A stretch of 64,000 nucleotides of DNA from Sweltsa coloradensis (lineage: Eukaryota > Arthropoda > Insecta > Plecoptera > Chloroperlidae), in contig JAMZAV010001844.1 of the NCBI GenBank assembly GCA_024449915.1, forward strand, positions 62,001-126,000, in the 5' to 3' direction. The first letter of the stretch is position 1, and each line of letters begins with the position of its first letter. The notes beneath the pieces were generated by a model that was given only the letters and a program-made list of their open reading frames with translations, was not told the DNA's origin and did no database searches. A program made the position numbers and the translations under genes. Shown piece after piece: positions 22,471-33,258 of the stretch.

Positions 22471-22935
22471 AATGTTTCGCTACCCGTTGATGACATTCTA
22501 TTTATCGGGTTGTTGTAGCGGTGTACCGAGTGTAGCTATTAACGTTTTTAGTGGGGCCTATTACCCAACAGAAAAAAAACAAAAGAAGGGGGTGGGGGGG
22601 GGGGCAAAAAAAAAAAAAAACAAAAAAAAGGTTTTTAAAAAAAAAAAGGGCCAAAAAAAAAGGGCCCCACTATCTCCAGAACTAGTTTTTTGTTATTTGT
22701 AAGGACGCCCCCGACAACCGTTAGACATAATGCACGACTCTATAATAGGGGATATGGTGGAGGGGGCTATGCTGTCAGAACAGCCACGGTTAAAGTGAGG
22801 CAAAGATACCTTTCACAAAACGAAGGTTGGGCTACGTACATAGATGAGTGATTTATTGATTTGGCAACACGGAAGAGAATCTCATACTCCTTCTAGAAGA
22901 AAATGAATTAAAAGAAACAAGCATTAATTTGATTG
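22471..22935 (+). pseudogene. Penelope-like RT fragment, split by an A fragment
   Basis: The CGCTACCCGTTGATGACATT start and CCCACTATCTCCAGAACTAG (the '[10 protein letters not shown]' box) match the better copy at 27.6-28.0 kb. After an A-module fragment (22701-22806) it continues with GGGCTACGTACATAGATGAG, the catalytic YIDD box. Bases 22570-22680 are a run of A/G/C homopolymers where the other copy has normal sequence, probably a sequencing fault. Confidence 0.6.
22701..22806 (-). mobile_element. SINE-like module A, tail half only
   Basis: AAGGACGCCCCCGACAACCG, CATAATGCACGACTC and CAGAACAGCCACGG; interrupts the Penelope fragment. Confidence 0.65.
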
Positions 22936-23030
22936 AAGAATGATTGGAAGAAGCTAATGAATTGATGAAGAATTGATTTTAAGGATTCTAAAGAAAATTA
23001 TTGGATAGTAATGACTATTTTTATAACGGC

Positions 23031-23530
23031 GCTGATGTTGCGAGGGGACTTATCTCTTGAATCGGCTGTTACACGATCAGCAGAGCCATGCTTGGGCCAT
23101 TCTTACCCGGGCCTAGACGGGGTAGACCCACTGTTGATTTGTCTTCGGGTGTATATCAGTTCGAAGGGGACAAACACGAGCTTTAACAAAAAGTGATTGA
23201 ACTAAGGGCGCGTCAATCGTAGGTCAATATGCGTACTCTAGCTAGGAATATGGGGAGGATAGGGGCCATCCTGAAATAAGTTCATGCTGTGTTAGAGTGA
23301 TTATTATTAATGTTTTCATAATATGACTTATAACTTCATTATATTAACAATTCAGAACGGGACGCGTGAGAAACTGTAGGGCGCTTCAAACTGGGAGTCC
23401 TTATTGCGCGCCTGTGATTATTGTAGTCCAATTAATGGAATTTGATGGATATTTTTACATTTTTTTCTAATTTCATTTTATGGTTCAATTGAGATTATTT
23501 GAGGACGCGTCAACCGTTCAGTCATATCCG
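23031..23530 (-). mobile_element. Cluster of module A and B fragments
   Basis: Four pieces in a row: an A head at 23031-23122 (GCTGATGTTGCGAGGGGACT to GACGGGG), an A tail at 23205-23272, a short B at 23363-23475 (GTGAGAAACTGTAGGGCGC) and an A tail stub at 23498-23530. All keep the common orientation. Confidence 0.6.
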
Positions 23531-23589
23531 CTTCGGTATTTGCATGCGTTGACGTTGTTCGGGTCAAAAACGTTTAAAAAATTATTTTA

Positions 23590-24000
23590 AACATTCATGT
23601 ATACCAGTAGTTCTAGGTGTTGTGTTGTAAGAGTAGGAAAGTCTCATAGAACACGATATGGACAATCTAGTAAATTGAACAGAAAAACATTCATAAAATC
23701 TTCGCTACAGGAAAGTTCAAGTTAATTTAATTCATATTGTGACTTTTATTGTGAACAAGGTTCAACGTGTCTCTGGCGCATCGTTTTGAAGATTACAAAC
23801 GCATGCTTAAATAAATATAATAATTAATTCTCCCCACTTGTACAGCACGGGACCAAGCCAACCTGCATTCGCCGACACCATCGGACGAGCGCAACAATGA
23901 CCAACTAGAGACCGGCAATTTTAAGAGAAAACGGAAGATCACATCAGACTGGACACGATTTTCCACACGCGGATAGCGCCAGAATCAACAAGGCTGTTTT
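23590..24000 (-). repeat. Composite segment E-D, second copy
   Basis: GTAGGAAAGTCTCATAGAACAC, GTGAACAAGGTTCAACGTG, GCCGACACCATCGGACGAGC and GACACGATTTTCC match 3.11-3.83 kb. Confidence 0.65.
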
Positions 24001-24062
24001 CGACCAACATAAGAAAATTTATGTGGCTCGTTGCTATTGGAGAAGAAGAAAACTTGCCTGAG

Positions 24063-24200
24063 CAACTAGGGCGACTACAGCCGGGTAGGTTTCATATAGG
24101 CACCGCTGTGATATTGTAAGTTATTGAAATTAAGTTGATGTGTGTTCATGATTAATTGTTTACAAAGTTTATAAAAGGTAAGGGTGCTTATACCCAGCTT
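24063..24200 (-). mobile_element. LINE 3' end, module B, diverged
   Basis: GAGCAACTAGGGCGACTACAG and CGCTGTGATATTGTAAGTTA. From 24200 to 24615 no further element is recognised. Confidence 0.55.
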
Positions 24201-24684
24201 CATGAAAACTTGATATCCGTGTTGGTTTGAGTTCTCGTAATGAACTTGACTGATGCACTTTAGTTGGTCTATCTCAATGTTTTTTTTTACCCAAAAAAAC
24301 AGGGAACGTTTTAATCAAACCAAATTAAATGGCAAAGAATTTTTTTTTGTATGATTTTGAGTTTATAATTAATGTATACTTGTTTACCACGAAAATTGTT
24401 GGCTTGGTGCTCGTCAACAGGCAAAGTATCTTACTCTTATCCAATGCAAAAACTAGGGAGAAAGAATAGAAGCTTGGCTCAATTCGATATCTCACAGCTT
24501 TACCAGCCAAAGGACTTGAGGGAAAACTTGGCTGCCGTTTTTAACTAATTTTTGATTTGTGAGGGATAGGTCTCAGAGATCACTCTCATTGCAGAATTAA
24601 CCACAATCGATTTGGAGCTCCTGATGTAAAAGTCTATGAAGCAAGTGAAAACATTCGGGAATAGTATCACGATGACGTAGAGAA

Positions 24685-24940
24685 TTTAGGGGCGCTTCAA
24701 CCCGGTTAGGTCATGTGAGCCGTCTGTGATATTACAAGCTAAGTTAAATTATTTCCTGTTGTGTTTGATGGTGTATATGTATCTAAATAGTTTATAAAAG
24801 CACAGAAAATTTAAGATGAAAGTCTGATACAGACAAAATATTTGTTTGGAATGAATTATGAGATATGTTTGATGTTTTTTGGTTAAACAATTACTTCGGA
24901 TGAGATTTTAGTAAAAGTTTGTCCCACTGCGAACATCTTC
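24685..24940 (-). mobile_element. LINE 3' end, module B
   Basis: GGGGCGCTTCAACCCGGTTAGG and GATATTACAAGCTAAG; pairs with 56273-56530 in the duplicated block. Confidence 0.7.
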
Positions 24941-24958
24941 TATATGATTGGTTTGTTT

Positions 24959-25092
24959 ATTTGGATTAAGAACGCGTCCACCCGTTATGTGATAAGCGGC
25001 ACAGAGAGCAAGAGGCTATGAGAAGAAAATACATTGTGGTCAGAACCAGCCACGGGTATTGTGAAGGTAGGAAGGGTTAGTAGTTCTCACAA
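24959..25092 (-). mobile_element. SINE-like module A, tail half
   Basis: TTGGATTAAGAACGCGTCC to CAGAACCAGCCACGGG; truncated before the Asp-rich core. Confidence 0.65.
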
Positions 25093-25099
25093 TCGGTGT

Positions 25100-25790
25100 G
25101 AAACTTTCTTCCTATAAAATGTTATATGTTGGTCGCTGGGAGCACGTAAGGAAAACACAGTTTCTCATATGGTGAACTAACGCTGGAGTTGGAGTCGCAA
25201 AACATAACGTCACATTATTGTGTCACACCTAGGGCAATCTTGTCCCTGCCTAAAAGAGGTAAGCGTGGGTAAGATGTTGGTGTTTGGGTTTTGAAATTCC
25301 GGAGTTGCTTTATAAAAGTACAACACCTGTAAGTATGGTTCCTGAAATGGAGGCACCAATTGTCGGAGATGATAAAAACCAACCAGCCAAGGCCCTAGGT
25401 CTAGACGACTACACCCCCGATGACAAATACAATGGATGTTTTACTAATCACTCTAAGAAATCCACGACCAAACAAACACACATCCAAACGTAGACAGACT
25501 TCTCGTTTGTAACCAACACAATATGATTTAATCTTCTTCCCGGAATTACAAAATGGAAATGTCATTGTGTCCAGAGAAATAAAACACGACTGGAAAGTGC
25601 GAAAAATGCGACCAAGACAGACAAAGAGGCGTTAATGTTTTTCATCAACAATGCATTATCCACCGCTGTTAAATACTGAAACATGATTTTCCTACGGCTG
25701 CGACCGATATCGCGTTTGTGGTTCGCCACACCCAAAAATAGTGCGAAAAGTTTTAATTAACTATCATTTAATATGAACCTTATTAAAAAC
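25100..25790 (-). pseudogene. Diverged LINE C-terminal remnant plus unknown DNA
   Basis: On the minus strand 25140-25280 resembles the LTHGYLLTREK...CDTC region that ends the module-B LINE (compare 42540-42620). A closely similar stretch is at 56700-56860. Upstream of it (25290-25790) lies DNA I cannot identify that is present three times in the window. Confidence 0.45.
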
Positions 25791-25794
25791 GATC

Positions 25795-26665
25795 TCGATG
25801 AGAAAATAGGGCGCTTCAAAACGATTAAATCATATTGCGCCGCCTGTGTTTATGACAAATGGACTAGATGAGTTAATGGTGTGTTGATAATTACTATTAT
25901 TATTATTATAATTATATTCAATTACTATTATTATTATCATCTATCATTATCATTATCATTATCATTATCATTATCATTATCATTATCATATTATTCTAAT
26001 TATTATTATTATTATTTATTATTATTATTATAATTTATTATTATTATTATTATTATTATGATATTTTATTATGATTATTATTATTATTATTATTATTATT
26101 TATTATTATTATTATTATTTTTATTTAAGAGTTTTCTAAGTGTATAAGTAACAAAAGAAATAATGGATGACCGACAAGTAATAGCAAACCCCCAAAAGTT
26201 ATGTATGAATAAAATTAAGTAATTAAAGAAATGTGTATTGAAGTAATTAAGTTTGTTAAATAGATACTTTGGATGAGAAATTTGGAAAAAGTTTGTCGCC
26301 GTTATCATATGATAAAAGTCTTCATATGGGGGAGAGATCAAATTGCATGCGCAAGGCATCAATATTGGTACATTCTGCTAGCATTATGATGTACGGTTAA
26401 AGGTACATCCATGTGTCACATATGCGGGAATAACCTTTCTGGGTTAAGAGATATCCGTGTGTTAGCGGTGTCCCTATACAAAGTCCTAGCCAATACCACC
26501 TCTCTCTACGTGAGATTCGAGACGTAGGTGGACGAATTTTGAAGTCAATGTGGGCGCATCACTACGCAATTTGTTATTTTTGCACACACAATCCAAGATG
26601 CTTAGTCACAAATCCAACAATCTTTGCTTGAATCCACTCTTGACATCTGGAACGGGCCCTAGATT
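25795..26665 (-). pseudogene. LINE B copy with 3' UTR, microsatellite and partial RNase H
   Basis: GAGAAAATAGGGCGCTTC, 3' UTR, then minus-strand RNase H-flanking sequence up to ATCTGGAACGGGCCCTAGATTG (about 26665). The catalytic part of RNase H is missing. The 3' UTR was expanded by a compound (ATT)n/(CATTAT)n repeat. Confidence 0.65.
25885..26125. repeat. Compound (ATT)n / (ATCATT)n microsatellite
   Basis: About 240 bases of ATT, ATC and ATCATT units where other B copies have GATTATATTGTTTTC. Confidence 0.95.
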
Positions 26666-26900
26666 GAAAGTCCCATTCCTGGTCAGGAAAAGCTCCGTAG
26701 GGGCAGGGGGAAGGAAAAGGGGATACTCACGCCGTGGTTGTCATTGTCTTTGTCATCGTTTGTGTTGTTTTGGTCATCGACTTTTTAGTTAATTAGATTA
26801 AAAGCGCGTCAACCGTTCGGTCATAATGCTCCACTCTATCTAATTTTCTAGGGGATATGGGTAGGAGGGGTTCATGCTGGTCAGAACCAGCCACGGGACA
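26665..26900 (-). mobile_element. Two adjoining A-module pieces
   Basis: A core piece with GTTGTCATTGTCTTTGTC (26670-26785) precedes a tail piece, AGCGCGTCAACCGTTCGG to CAGAACCAGCCACGGG (26800-26900). The same pair is at 57385-57610. Confidence 0.65.
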
Positions 26901-27134
26901 CAGACATGGTCACTCAAGAATGTTTTGTTCAGCGAGCTACACCCGAGAACGGAGGCTATCACGAAACCACCTCTGAGCGGCTCAGCAGCCAAATCAACGC
27001 AGAAGTAGGACCTGTACGATGCTATGTCTTTATGGATAAACATATCATACAAAGAAGGTGAATAGGTAGTCCTAGGAACATGGATTTAATTTTAATTTTG
27101 AACATAATTCAAATGTAAATGTTTTGAAGTCCTA

Positions 27135-27172
27135 CCCGGCACCTCCACCATTACATTGGTGGAGGTGCCGGG
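27135..27172. repeat. Perfect 16-base hairpin
   Basis: CCCGGCACCTCCACCA and its exact inverse enclose a 6-base loop. The same hairpin (15 bases, different loop) is at 57851-57886 and a single arm at 54380-54396. Confidence 0.9.
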
Positions 27173-27442
27173 TCTCGGAGCGTAGGTCTATAAAGATGAT
27201 TGTGGAAACGCTACGCACTGTACAATAGTATCAATATTGTCTAACAATACTTAATTGTAAAAAATATTTTAAAAACTCAGCTTTGAGCTAGCGTGCAAGC
27301 AAGATACGATAGAACGATAAACTGCCAGCTCACATTACTTGAATCTTGTTCTAGCACAACATCAAACATGACACGGTAAAGTACATATGTGACCCTGAAA
27401 ACCATGTCGGGCCGGGTTCATCCTAACACTACTTATTGACGA

Positions 27443-27600
27443 CGTGTGAAACTAAGGCGCTTCAACTGAATAGGTCATATTGCGCCGCCTGTGATATTCA
27501 AAGTTAATGAAATGAGTTTAGCCCTGTTTGATAATTATATTGTTTTTTTAAGTTTATAAAATAAAATGAAGAAATGTAGATGATAGTAATAGCGAAACCA
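27443..27600 (-). mobile_element. LINE 3' end, module B, fused to Penelope DNA
   Basis: GTGTGAAACTAAGGCGCTTC to AAAACTTTTAAATG. Shares its junction with 22303-22470. Confidence 0.7.
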
Positions 27601-27985
27601 GATTTCTTTTAAAACTTTTAAATGTCTCGCTACCCGTTGATGACATTTTTATTTATCGGGTCGTTTTGTAGCGGTGTACCGAGTGTAACTATTTCCGTTT
27701 TAGTGGGGACTATTACCAACAGACAGAAGGTTTAGCAATGGGTTCCCCACTATCTCCAGTACTAGCAAATATTTTCATGGATGATTGCTAAAACGAGTAC
27801 CTCTCAAACCAAAGTGTTGGCTACGTTACATAGATGATATTTATTGAATTTGGCAACACGGAAGAGAATCTCTTGATCTATTTCTAGAAGAAATGAATTC
27901 ACAAGAACAAAGCATAGCGTTTAATATGGAAATAGAAGCAGACAATCAGCTAGGTTTCTTAGACGTGCTGGTTTCTCTTAACGAC
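27601..27985 (+). pseudogene. Penelope-like element RT fragment
   Basis: Frames show [20 protein letters not shown] with [10 protein letters not shown] (27690-27780), then the catalytic YIDD box (27827-27838), LFLEEMNSQEQSIAF and NQLGFLDVLVS. These are the palm motifs of Penelope-like reverse transcriptases in the right order. A frameshift separates the first box from YIDD, and a stop follows. No GIY-YIG endonuclease is attached. It is flanked on both sides by B modules. Confidence 0.75.
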
Positions 27986-27987
27986 GA

Positions 27988-28790
27988 CGCGTGAGAAACT
28001 AGAGTGCTTCAACCGGTTAGGTCATATTATCCGCCGCCTGTGATAATGAAAGTTGATGGGATGAGTTAATGGTGTGTTTGATGATAAGTTTGTTTTCTAA
28101 GTGTATAAATAACAAAATCAAATGATGATAGTAATAGCAAAATAAAATTTATGTATGTAAATGAAAATAAATAAATAAAAGATATGTGTAAAATGTGAAT
28201 TAAATTTGGTTAAATAGATAACTTTGGATGAGAAATTTAGAAAGTTTGTCGCCGTTATCATATGATAGAATATCTTAAAATGATTGGGAGAAATAAAATT
28301 GCGTGCTCAAGGCATCATATTTGGTACATTCTACTAGCATATTATGATGTATGGTTAAAGTGACATCACATGTGTCACATATGAGAATAACCTTTTCTCT
28401 GGTTAAGAGATATCTGCGAGTTAGTCGTGTGTGGCCTATTCGATTTCTAGACAATACCACCTCTTCTCTACGTGAGAGTCGAGACGTAGATGGACGAATT
28501 TTGTTAGTCAATGTGGGCATCACACTACGCAATTTGTTATTCTGCAACACATCCCAAGATGCTTGTCACAAATCCAATTATCGTTGCTTGAATCCACTCT
28601 TGACATCTGGAACGGAAACTAGATTGAAAACGTCGCGACGCTGGGAAGCTTCCTTAGCAGCCCGATCAGCGTGTTCATTTCCCGCTATGCCCACGTGTCC
28701 AGGTATCCAGCAAAACTCTTTTATAGAACCATTCGAGTTATTGAATATATTGAATTGTATAATATTGAATTGGATGTCTTTTACCAAATG
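27988..28790 (-). pseudogene. LINE B copy with RNase H and C-terminus
   Basis: 3' UTR from GTGAGAAACTAGAGTGCTTC, then minus-strand frames ending with RNase H: FCWIPGHVGIAGNEHADRAA at about 28650-28740, followed by VKSGFKQR and LTRRYLLTREKVILICDTC in another frame. Carries frameshifts and is shorter upstream than the copy at 42.4-43.0 kb. Confidence 0.75.
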
Positions 28791-28984
28791 ATGTCTAATA
28801 AATGGGTTTTATAGCTTGAAGTGAACTCAAGGTATCTAAACACAAAATGATTTCTCCACAACGACAACGTATTGAATGTATTTAAGAGCTTCGCGAATGG
28901 CAAAACGTTCATTTAAGGTTGAGAAATAAAAAATGCATTTCCAACTTTGTTGTCAATTTTAGAGCCATCTGTGAATGCCCAAGT

Positions 28985-29340
28985 AAACCTTTTATGTTCC
29001 TGGGAAGGTTCTAACGTCGCGGTCGTCATCGTCTCTGTCATCGTGCGTGGTGTCATGGTCGTCTTCGTTGGGGAGGTTCAAGGGGAGGGAGGTGTCCCCG
29101 ACGACGACTGCCAGAGCGACGGAACTGATGATGATAAGCACCAAACTAACGAACTTTGCAACGAGTATCACGGAGCCAGTGGAAATCTCTACCGCGCCTC
29201 GGATATCAATCATAATCAAATGTTTACGGATATGAAACACAGCTCTCAGGAAAACAACACCTTCTTGTCTCAAGGAAAATGCGAAACTCTGTTATATTGG
29301 TTTCCATTCCAAGAACTTTGAGATATTATGACGAGAGCAA
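28985..29340 (-). repeat. Composite A-derived segment with hydrophobic/acidic frame, copy 1
   Basis: The minus strand has an open frame: a hydrophobic run VSLVLIIISSVALAVVVG, then SLPLNLPNEDDHDTTHDD and an Asp/Arg tail. The acidic part corresponds to the CGTCATCGTC core of module A; the upstream part (to about 29320) is not in ordinary A copies. A 98%-like copy is at 53.34-53.66 kb with the same frame open. No family recognised; it may be a captured gene piece. Confidence 0.5.
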
Positions 29341-29356
29341 CCGTACTATGATACGA

Positions 29357-29590
29357 CGTGAGAAACTAGGGCGCTGCAACCGGGTAGGTTATATTGCACC
29401 GCCTGTGATGTTGTATGTGTAAGATTAATGAGAGCTTGTTTTGTATAAAGTTTTCTTAGTTTGTTAAAGAAAAGAAAATGATAAAGGGTGATTTGATTTG
29501 ATTAAAAATGAAGGATTTTACTGACTTTTTTTATGAATTTAAATGAGGATTTAGAAAGTTTGTCTCCGTTGTGATGAATGATAAAAGTTC
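29357..29590 (-). mobile_element. LINE 3' end, module B
   Basis: ACGACGTGAGAAACTAGGGC followed by a shortened 3' UTR and GTTTGTCTCCGTTGTGATG (start of coding end). Confidence 0.7.
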
Positions 29591-29799
29591 TTCATATGGT
29601 TGGGAGGGATCAAGTTTCTTGCGCAAGGCTTCATTTATTTTACCTTCGGATTTAAAGTTTCAATCCGTATCTCGATTTGCGTCAGATATTTTTTATAAAT
29701 GCTTTAAAAAATCAAGAGAAAATGAACACGAACACAATATTTCGTATTTTAAGTCTACCCAATCAGTTACTTAACTGATTTTCAGCAAGGTTTGGTTTA

Positions 29800-30172
29800 T
29801 TTGGATTAGGACGCGTCAACCGTTAGGTCATAATGCACCACTCTAACCTAGGGAGGGGGGGGGGGAAGAGAGGCCCATGCTGGTCAGAACCAGCCACGGG
29901 AAAGGGGAGGAAGGGGGTTTCTCACGTCGCGGTCGTCATTGTCTTTGTCATTGTTCGTGGTGTCATTGTCTTTGTCATCGTCGCCGGGGGGTCGTCAAGG
30001 GAAGGGGGCAAGGTCCCCGGCGACGATTGCCAGAGCTCGCCTCTAGATTCGGGGAGTAATATACTACCCTTCTTACTAGCTGATGTTTGCAAGGTGGACT
30101 TTTTCTCTTGAATCGCCTTTTACGATTAGCAGAGCCATGCTCTGGGCCAATCTACCCCGGGCCCCAGAAGGG
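29800..30172 (-). mobile_element. SINE-like module A, full length
   Basis: Complete from TTGGATTAGGACGCGTC to CCCCGGGCCCCAGAAGGG; among the best copies for defining a consensus. Confidence 0.85.
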
Positions 30173-30184
30173 ATAATTGTTTTA

Positions 30185-30350
30185 ACTTTTAAAGCTTACC
30201 AGGCCAACCCTGTCGACGCTGCCACCACCGACGAGCGAGAATTGTCCAAGCACAGACCGGTATTTTAAACAGAAAACACCGACCAACTTGTTGGACACGA
30301 TTCCAACTGCGGGCGATCCCAGATCAACAAGGCTAATAAGAGAGAGAACC
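30185..30350 (-). repeat. Unit D copy
   Basis: CCAGGCCAACCCTGTCGACGC, CGACGAGCGAGAATTGTCC and GACACGATTCCAACTGCGGG match the D units at 3.66, 5.9 (inverted) and 23.85 kb. Confidence 0.6.
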
Positions 30351-30424
30351 AAGCCAACCCTTATCCCCCCCCCTTCCTCTCTTCCCACTATAGGCACATA
30401 ACATTCCCAACTTGTCTATAATGC

Positions 30425-31110
30425 CGTCCGCGTGGCACATGTGATTAGGGCGCTGGTCTCAAGCGTATGGCACTACGAGGACGTGGGTTCGTATCCCGCA
30501 TACACATTATGATGTTTTAGTAATCGGCCTCCATCGTCATCTATCACCACTCATCGTCCCGAATAGCCATAGTGCATTAATATGAGACTTTAGAAACAGA
30601 AAGCATCAATGTATAGATCGTCACTATAACCTTAGCTTCACATACAACGACAATCTCACACGATTTAACACTAAAAACTGTCGCGACTCGCAATAACCCT
30701 AGCTGCACGCATACTAACATAGCACAGTCCAGTAAGCACCATAGCAATGTCGTATTATTCAGTATATCGTCCCGATAAACCTTGTTACACGCACGCTACT
30801 ACAATAGCACACTGTCCATCACTTATCGTCGCACTAGACCTAGCTGCACGAACACTATGACATAACACACGGTATAACACTAGACATCGTCGCGCTAGCT
30901 CTAGCTGCGACCTCCCTCGCCCGTGGAAGTTCGTTACTGACTCTACGAAGCCTATACTTGTCAGATTGCCGGTGCATCAGTGAGTCATGTGCTGCACTCT
31001 GCCCGGTAGAATGCACACTGCACAGGCGGATGCGATACTCTCACTAGCAGTGGCGTACACCAAGTGATCGGGGGTTCGAATCTCATGACACGCACACAGT
31101 GGCGTAAAAC
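30425..31110 (+). mobile_element. tRNA-Leu-like SINE with degenerate internal repeats
   Basis: Bases 30425-30503 resemble tRNA-Leu: D-arm GTGATTAGGGCGC, anticodon loop TCTCAAG (CAA), a long variable arm and B box GGTTCGTATCC (30486-30496). The body has loosely repeated units with CCTAGCTGCACG...ACTAT/AACATAGCACA (30700-30930). A second B-box-like GGTTCGAATCTC lies at 31073. Confidence 0.5.
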
Positions 31111-31935
31111 GCAGGAATATATATCATATGGGGGGGGGGGCATGCCCTTCACATTAATTGTGTTGTAATTTAATTTCATTGTAAATACGAATCTTTTAAA
31201 GCATTAGTTAACCTCTTAACTAAAAAATATTTAATTTAGGCTAACTAGTATGAATTTGAAAATTAACAAAAAACTTATTGGGACCCCCCAAAAAATGTCA
31301 AACTTAGTATTTTTCGAGCTAGATCCCATCGGCAAAAATCTCCCACAAGAAAACATGGGGACGATCTTTATGCCCCGTGACCTTGGAGGACTTTGATTAA
31401 AAAAAATATTAACCATTATTGACGCATTCTACAGACATTTCTGTAATCCGCTATTGATTTTTAATAGGGGCAAGTGGTTTAGTCAAAGTATGCTGATAAC
31501 CAGTAATGGGTGTGATTTTGGAATGAATATTTTTGCGATTTTGAGGGTTTGTGCACAGTTTCAAGACACAATGTTGTAAACCGCCATTTTAGATTAGTGC
31601 GATGTTCTTGTATCCTTGTGGAACAAAAATCAAGCAGGTTAAAGCCGATTTAAAAAATTTCCCAAAACATCAATTTTCGCCAATTTCTGGATCCAAAAAA
31701 TAGAAAATTTCGTGTAGGATCACAGTTTTAAGACATATTTCGTTAAACGATCATTTTCGTGTAATATTATGCTTTAGGTTATGTGGTAAAAAAAAAATTG
31801 TGGTTATAGCCCCTTTAAGTGGTTTTGAAGGATTTAAGAAGAGTTCGGGTGTTTTGCAGAATAAGAAATGGTAAGATAAATAATAAAAGATGCATTTAAT
31901 TTTATGTCTGGTCTTAGATAACTTGGTTTGGTTTA
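31111..31935. other. Unassigned AT-rich DNA
   Basis: A G-run at 31130-31140; otherwise no recognisable element or gene. Confidence 0.4.
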
Positions 31936-32210
31936 TTTGGATATAGGCGCGTCAACCGTAAGTTTATAATACACCACACTATCCTAGGGGATATGTGGAG
32001 GTGGGGCTTATGCTGGTCAGAACCAGCCACGGGTAAGAGGAGGATGTCAAAGGAAACGGGAGGTGTCCACGACGACGACGGTGTCGTGCTCGCCTCTAGT
32101 TTGTGGGAGTAATATACTCACCTACACTAGCTGATGTTTGCGAGGTGGGCTTTTTCTCTTGAATCGACCAGAGTCATGCTCTGGGCCAATTCTACCTTGA
32201 ACCCAGACGA
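31936..32210 (-). mobile_element. SINE-like module A with internal deletion
   Basis: GCGCGTCAACCGTAAG to ACCTTGAACCCAGACG; the CGTCATCGTC core is shortened to GACGACGACGG. A G-homopolymer of about 18 follows at 32240. Confidence 0.7.
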
Positions 32211-32536
32211 AAAAGATGATTTTAAAAATAACTGACTGGGGAGGGGGGGGGGGGGGGGGGGAATTGTCTGTGCCATACACCATGTCTAGGTGTATCATAT
32301 ATGTGGCAGTGGTTGGTAGAGAGATGACGTGTTGATAATTGATTGTTAAAGCAGGTGATGAAGGGTTTTGGTTTGTTAAATGTTAATGGATGGTTTGTGT
32401 TGGAAAGTAACTTAAATAAATGACATATTTTGTTAATATAAAACTGCGTTTAAATTGTGTGTCAGGCATGATAACTCTAATATTTAAAAGTCCTTTATTC
32501 TCAACTAAATTACGCCAAAACTCAATATACTACGTT

Positions 32537-32973
32537 AGAAACTATGGCGATTCAACCTGCTAGGTCATATTGCGCCGCCTGTGATGTTATAAGATAATGA
32601 TTTTTTTTTTGGTTTATATGGATTAAGGACACGTCAACCGTTAGGTCATAATGCACCACTCTTACCTAAGGGGGGGTGGGGGCTTATGCTGTTCAGACCC
32701 AGCCACGGTTAAGGGGTGGAAGGCGGGTTTAACACGTCGCGGTCATCATCGTCTTTGTCATCGTTCGTTGTGCCATTGTCATTATCGTCGGAGAGGTCGT
32801 CAAGGGAAGGGGGCGGTGTTTCCGACGACAATTGCCAGAGCTCGCCTCTAGTTTTGAGGAGTAATATGCTTCCATCTTTCTAGCTAATGTTTGCGAGGTG
32901 GACTTTTTCTCTTACCTCGTCTTTTGAGAGTAGCACAGCCATGCTCTGGGTTAATCTACCCGGCCCAGACGGG
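32537..32973 (-). mobile_element. Short module B joined to a full module A
   Basis: B is cut to about 70 bases (TTAGAAACTATGGCGATTC to GATAATGA) and runs through a T-run straight into A (32614-32973, to CCCGGCCCAGACGGG). This is a clear B-A pair. Confidence 0.75.
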
Positions 32974-33217
32974 TGTTATCCCATGATTTGAATCCAACTT
33001 CTAACTTAGTCTCATTGTGACTAGGTCATACCAACGAGGAGTACTTCTCTCCCTCATTGCTGATCTATCGACGTGCCTTCACTTGTCCTGTAGCATGTAC
33101 GCCTCAGTATTTATAGATTTGCATCGCTTCAAGGTTATTTAAATCCTTCTCGGTACGTTTATTGTGATGCTAACATATGTATAAAAAATTAAATAATCTG
33201 TCTAAAGAAAGAGAAAT
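32974..33217. other. Unassigned spacer
   Basis: Nothing recognised. Confidence 0.4.
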
Positions 33218-33258
33218 TTAGGCCTTAAAACGTTCGTCATATTGCGCCGCTGTATAAT
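33218..33258 (-). mobile_element. Module B, part 1, split by the fold-back element
   Basis: CGTCATATTGCGCCGCTGT then ATAAT; continues at 37726 as ATAATGAAAGTTATGAAATT and on to about 37960. Confidence 0.75.

Larger units (their letters stand above)
24615..27270 (-). repeat. Long-range duplicated block, copy 1
   Basis: Matches 56213-57990 in order and orientation: GATGCTCC-like start, B module, short A tail, diverged LINE DNA, A pieces, the GACACAGACATGGTCACTC segment and a 16-base perfect hairpin. Copy 1 carries an extra B module (about 25795-26665) absent from copy 2. Confidence 0.75.

Noticed and set aside
25885..26125. CRISPR-like or satellite array
   Set aside because: Units are 3-6 bases with no spacers; a compound microsatellite inside a B module explains it.
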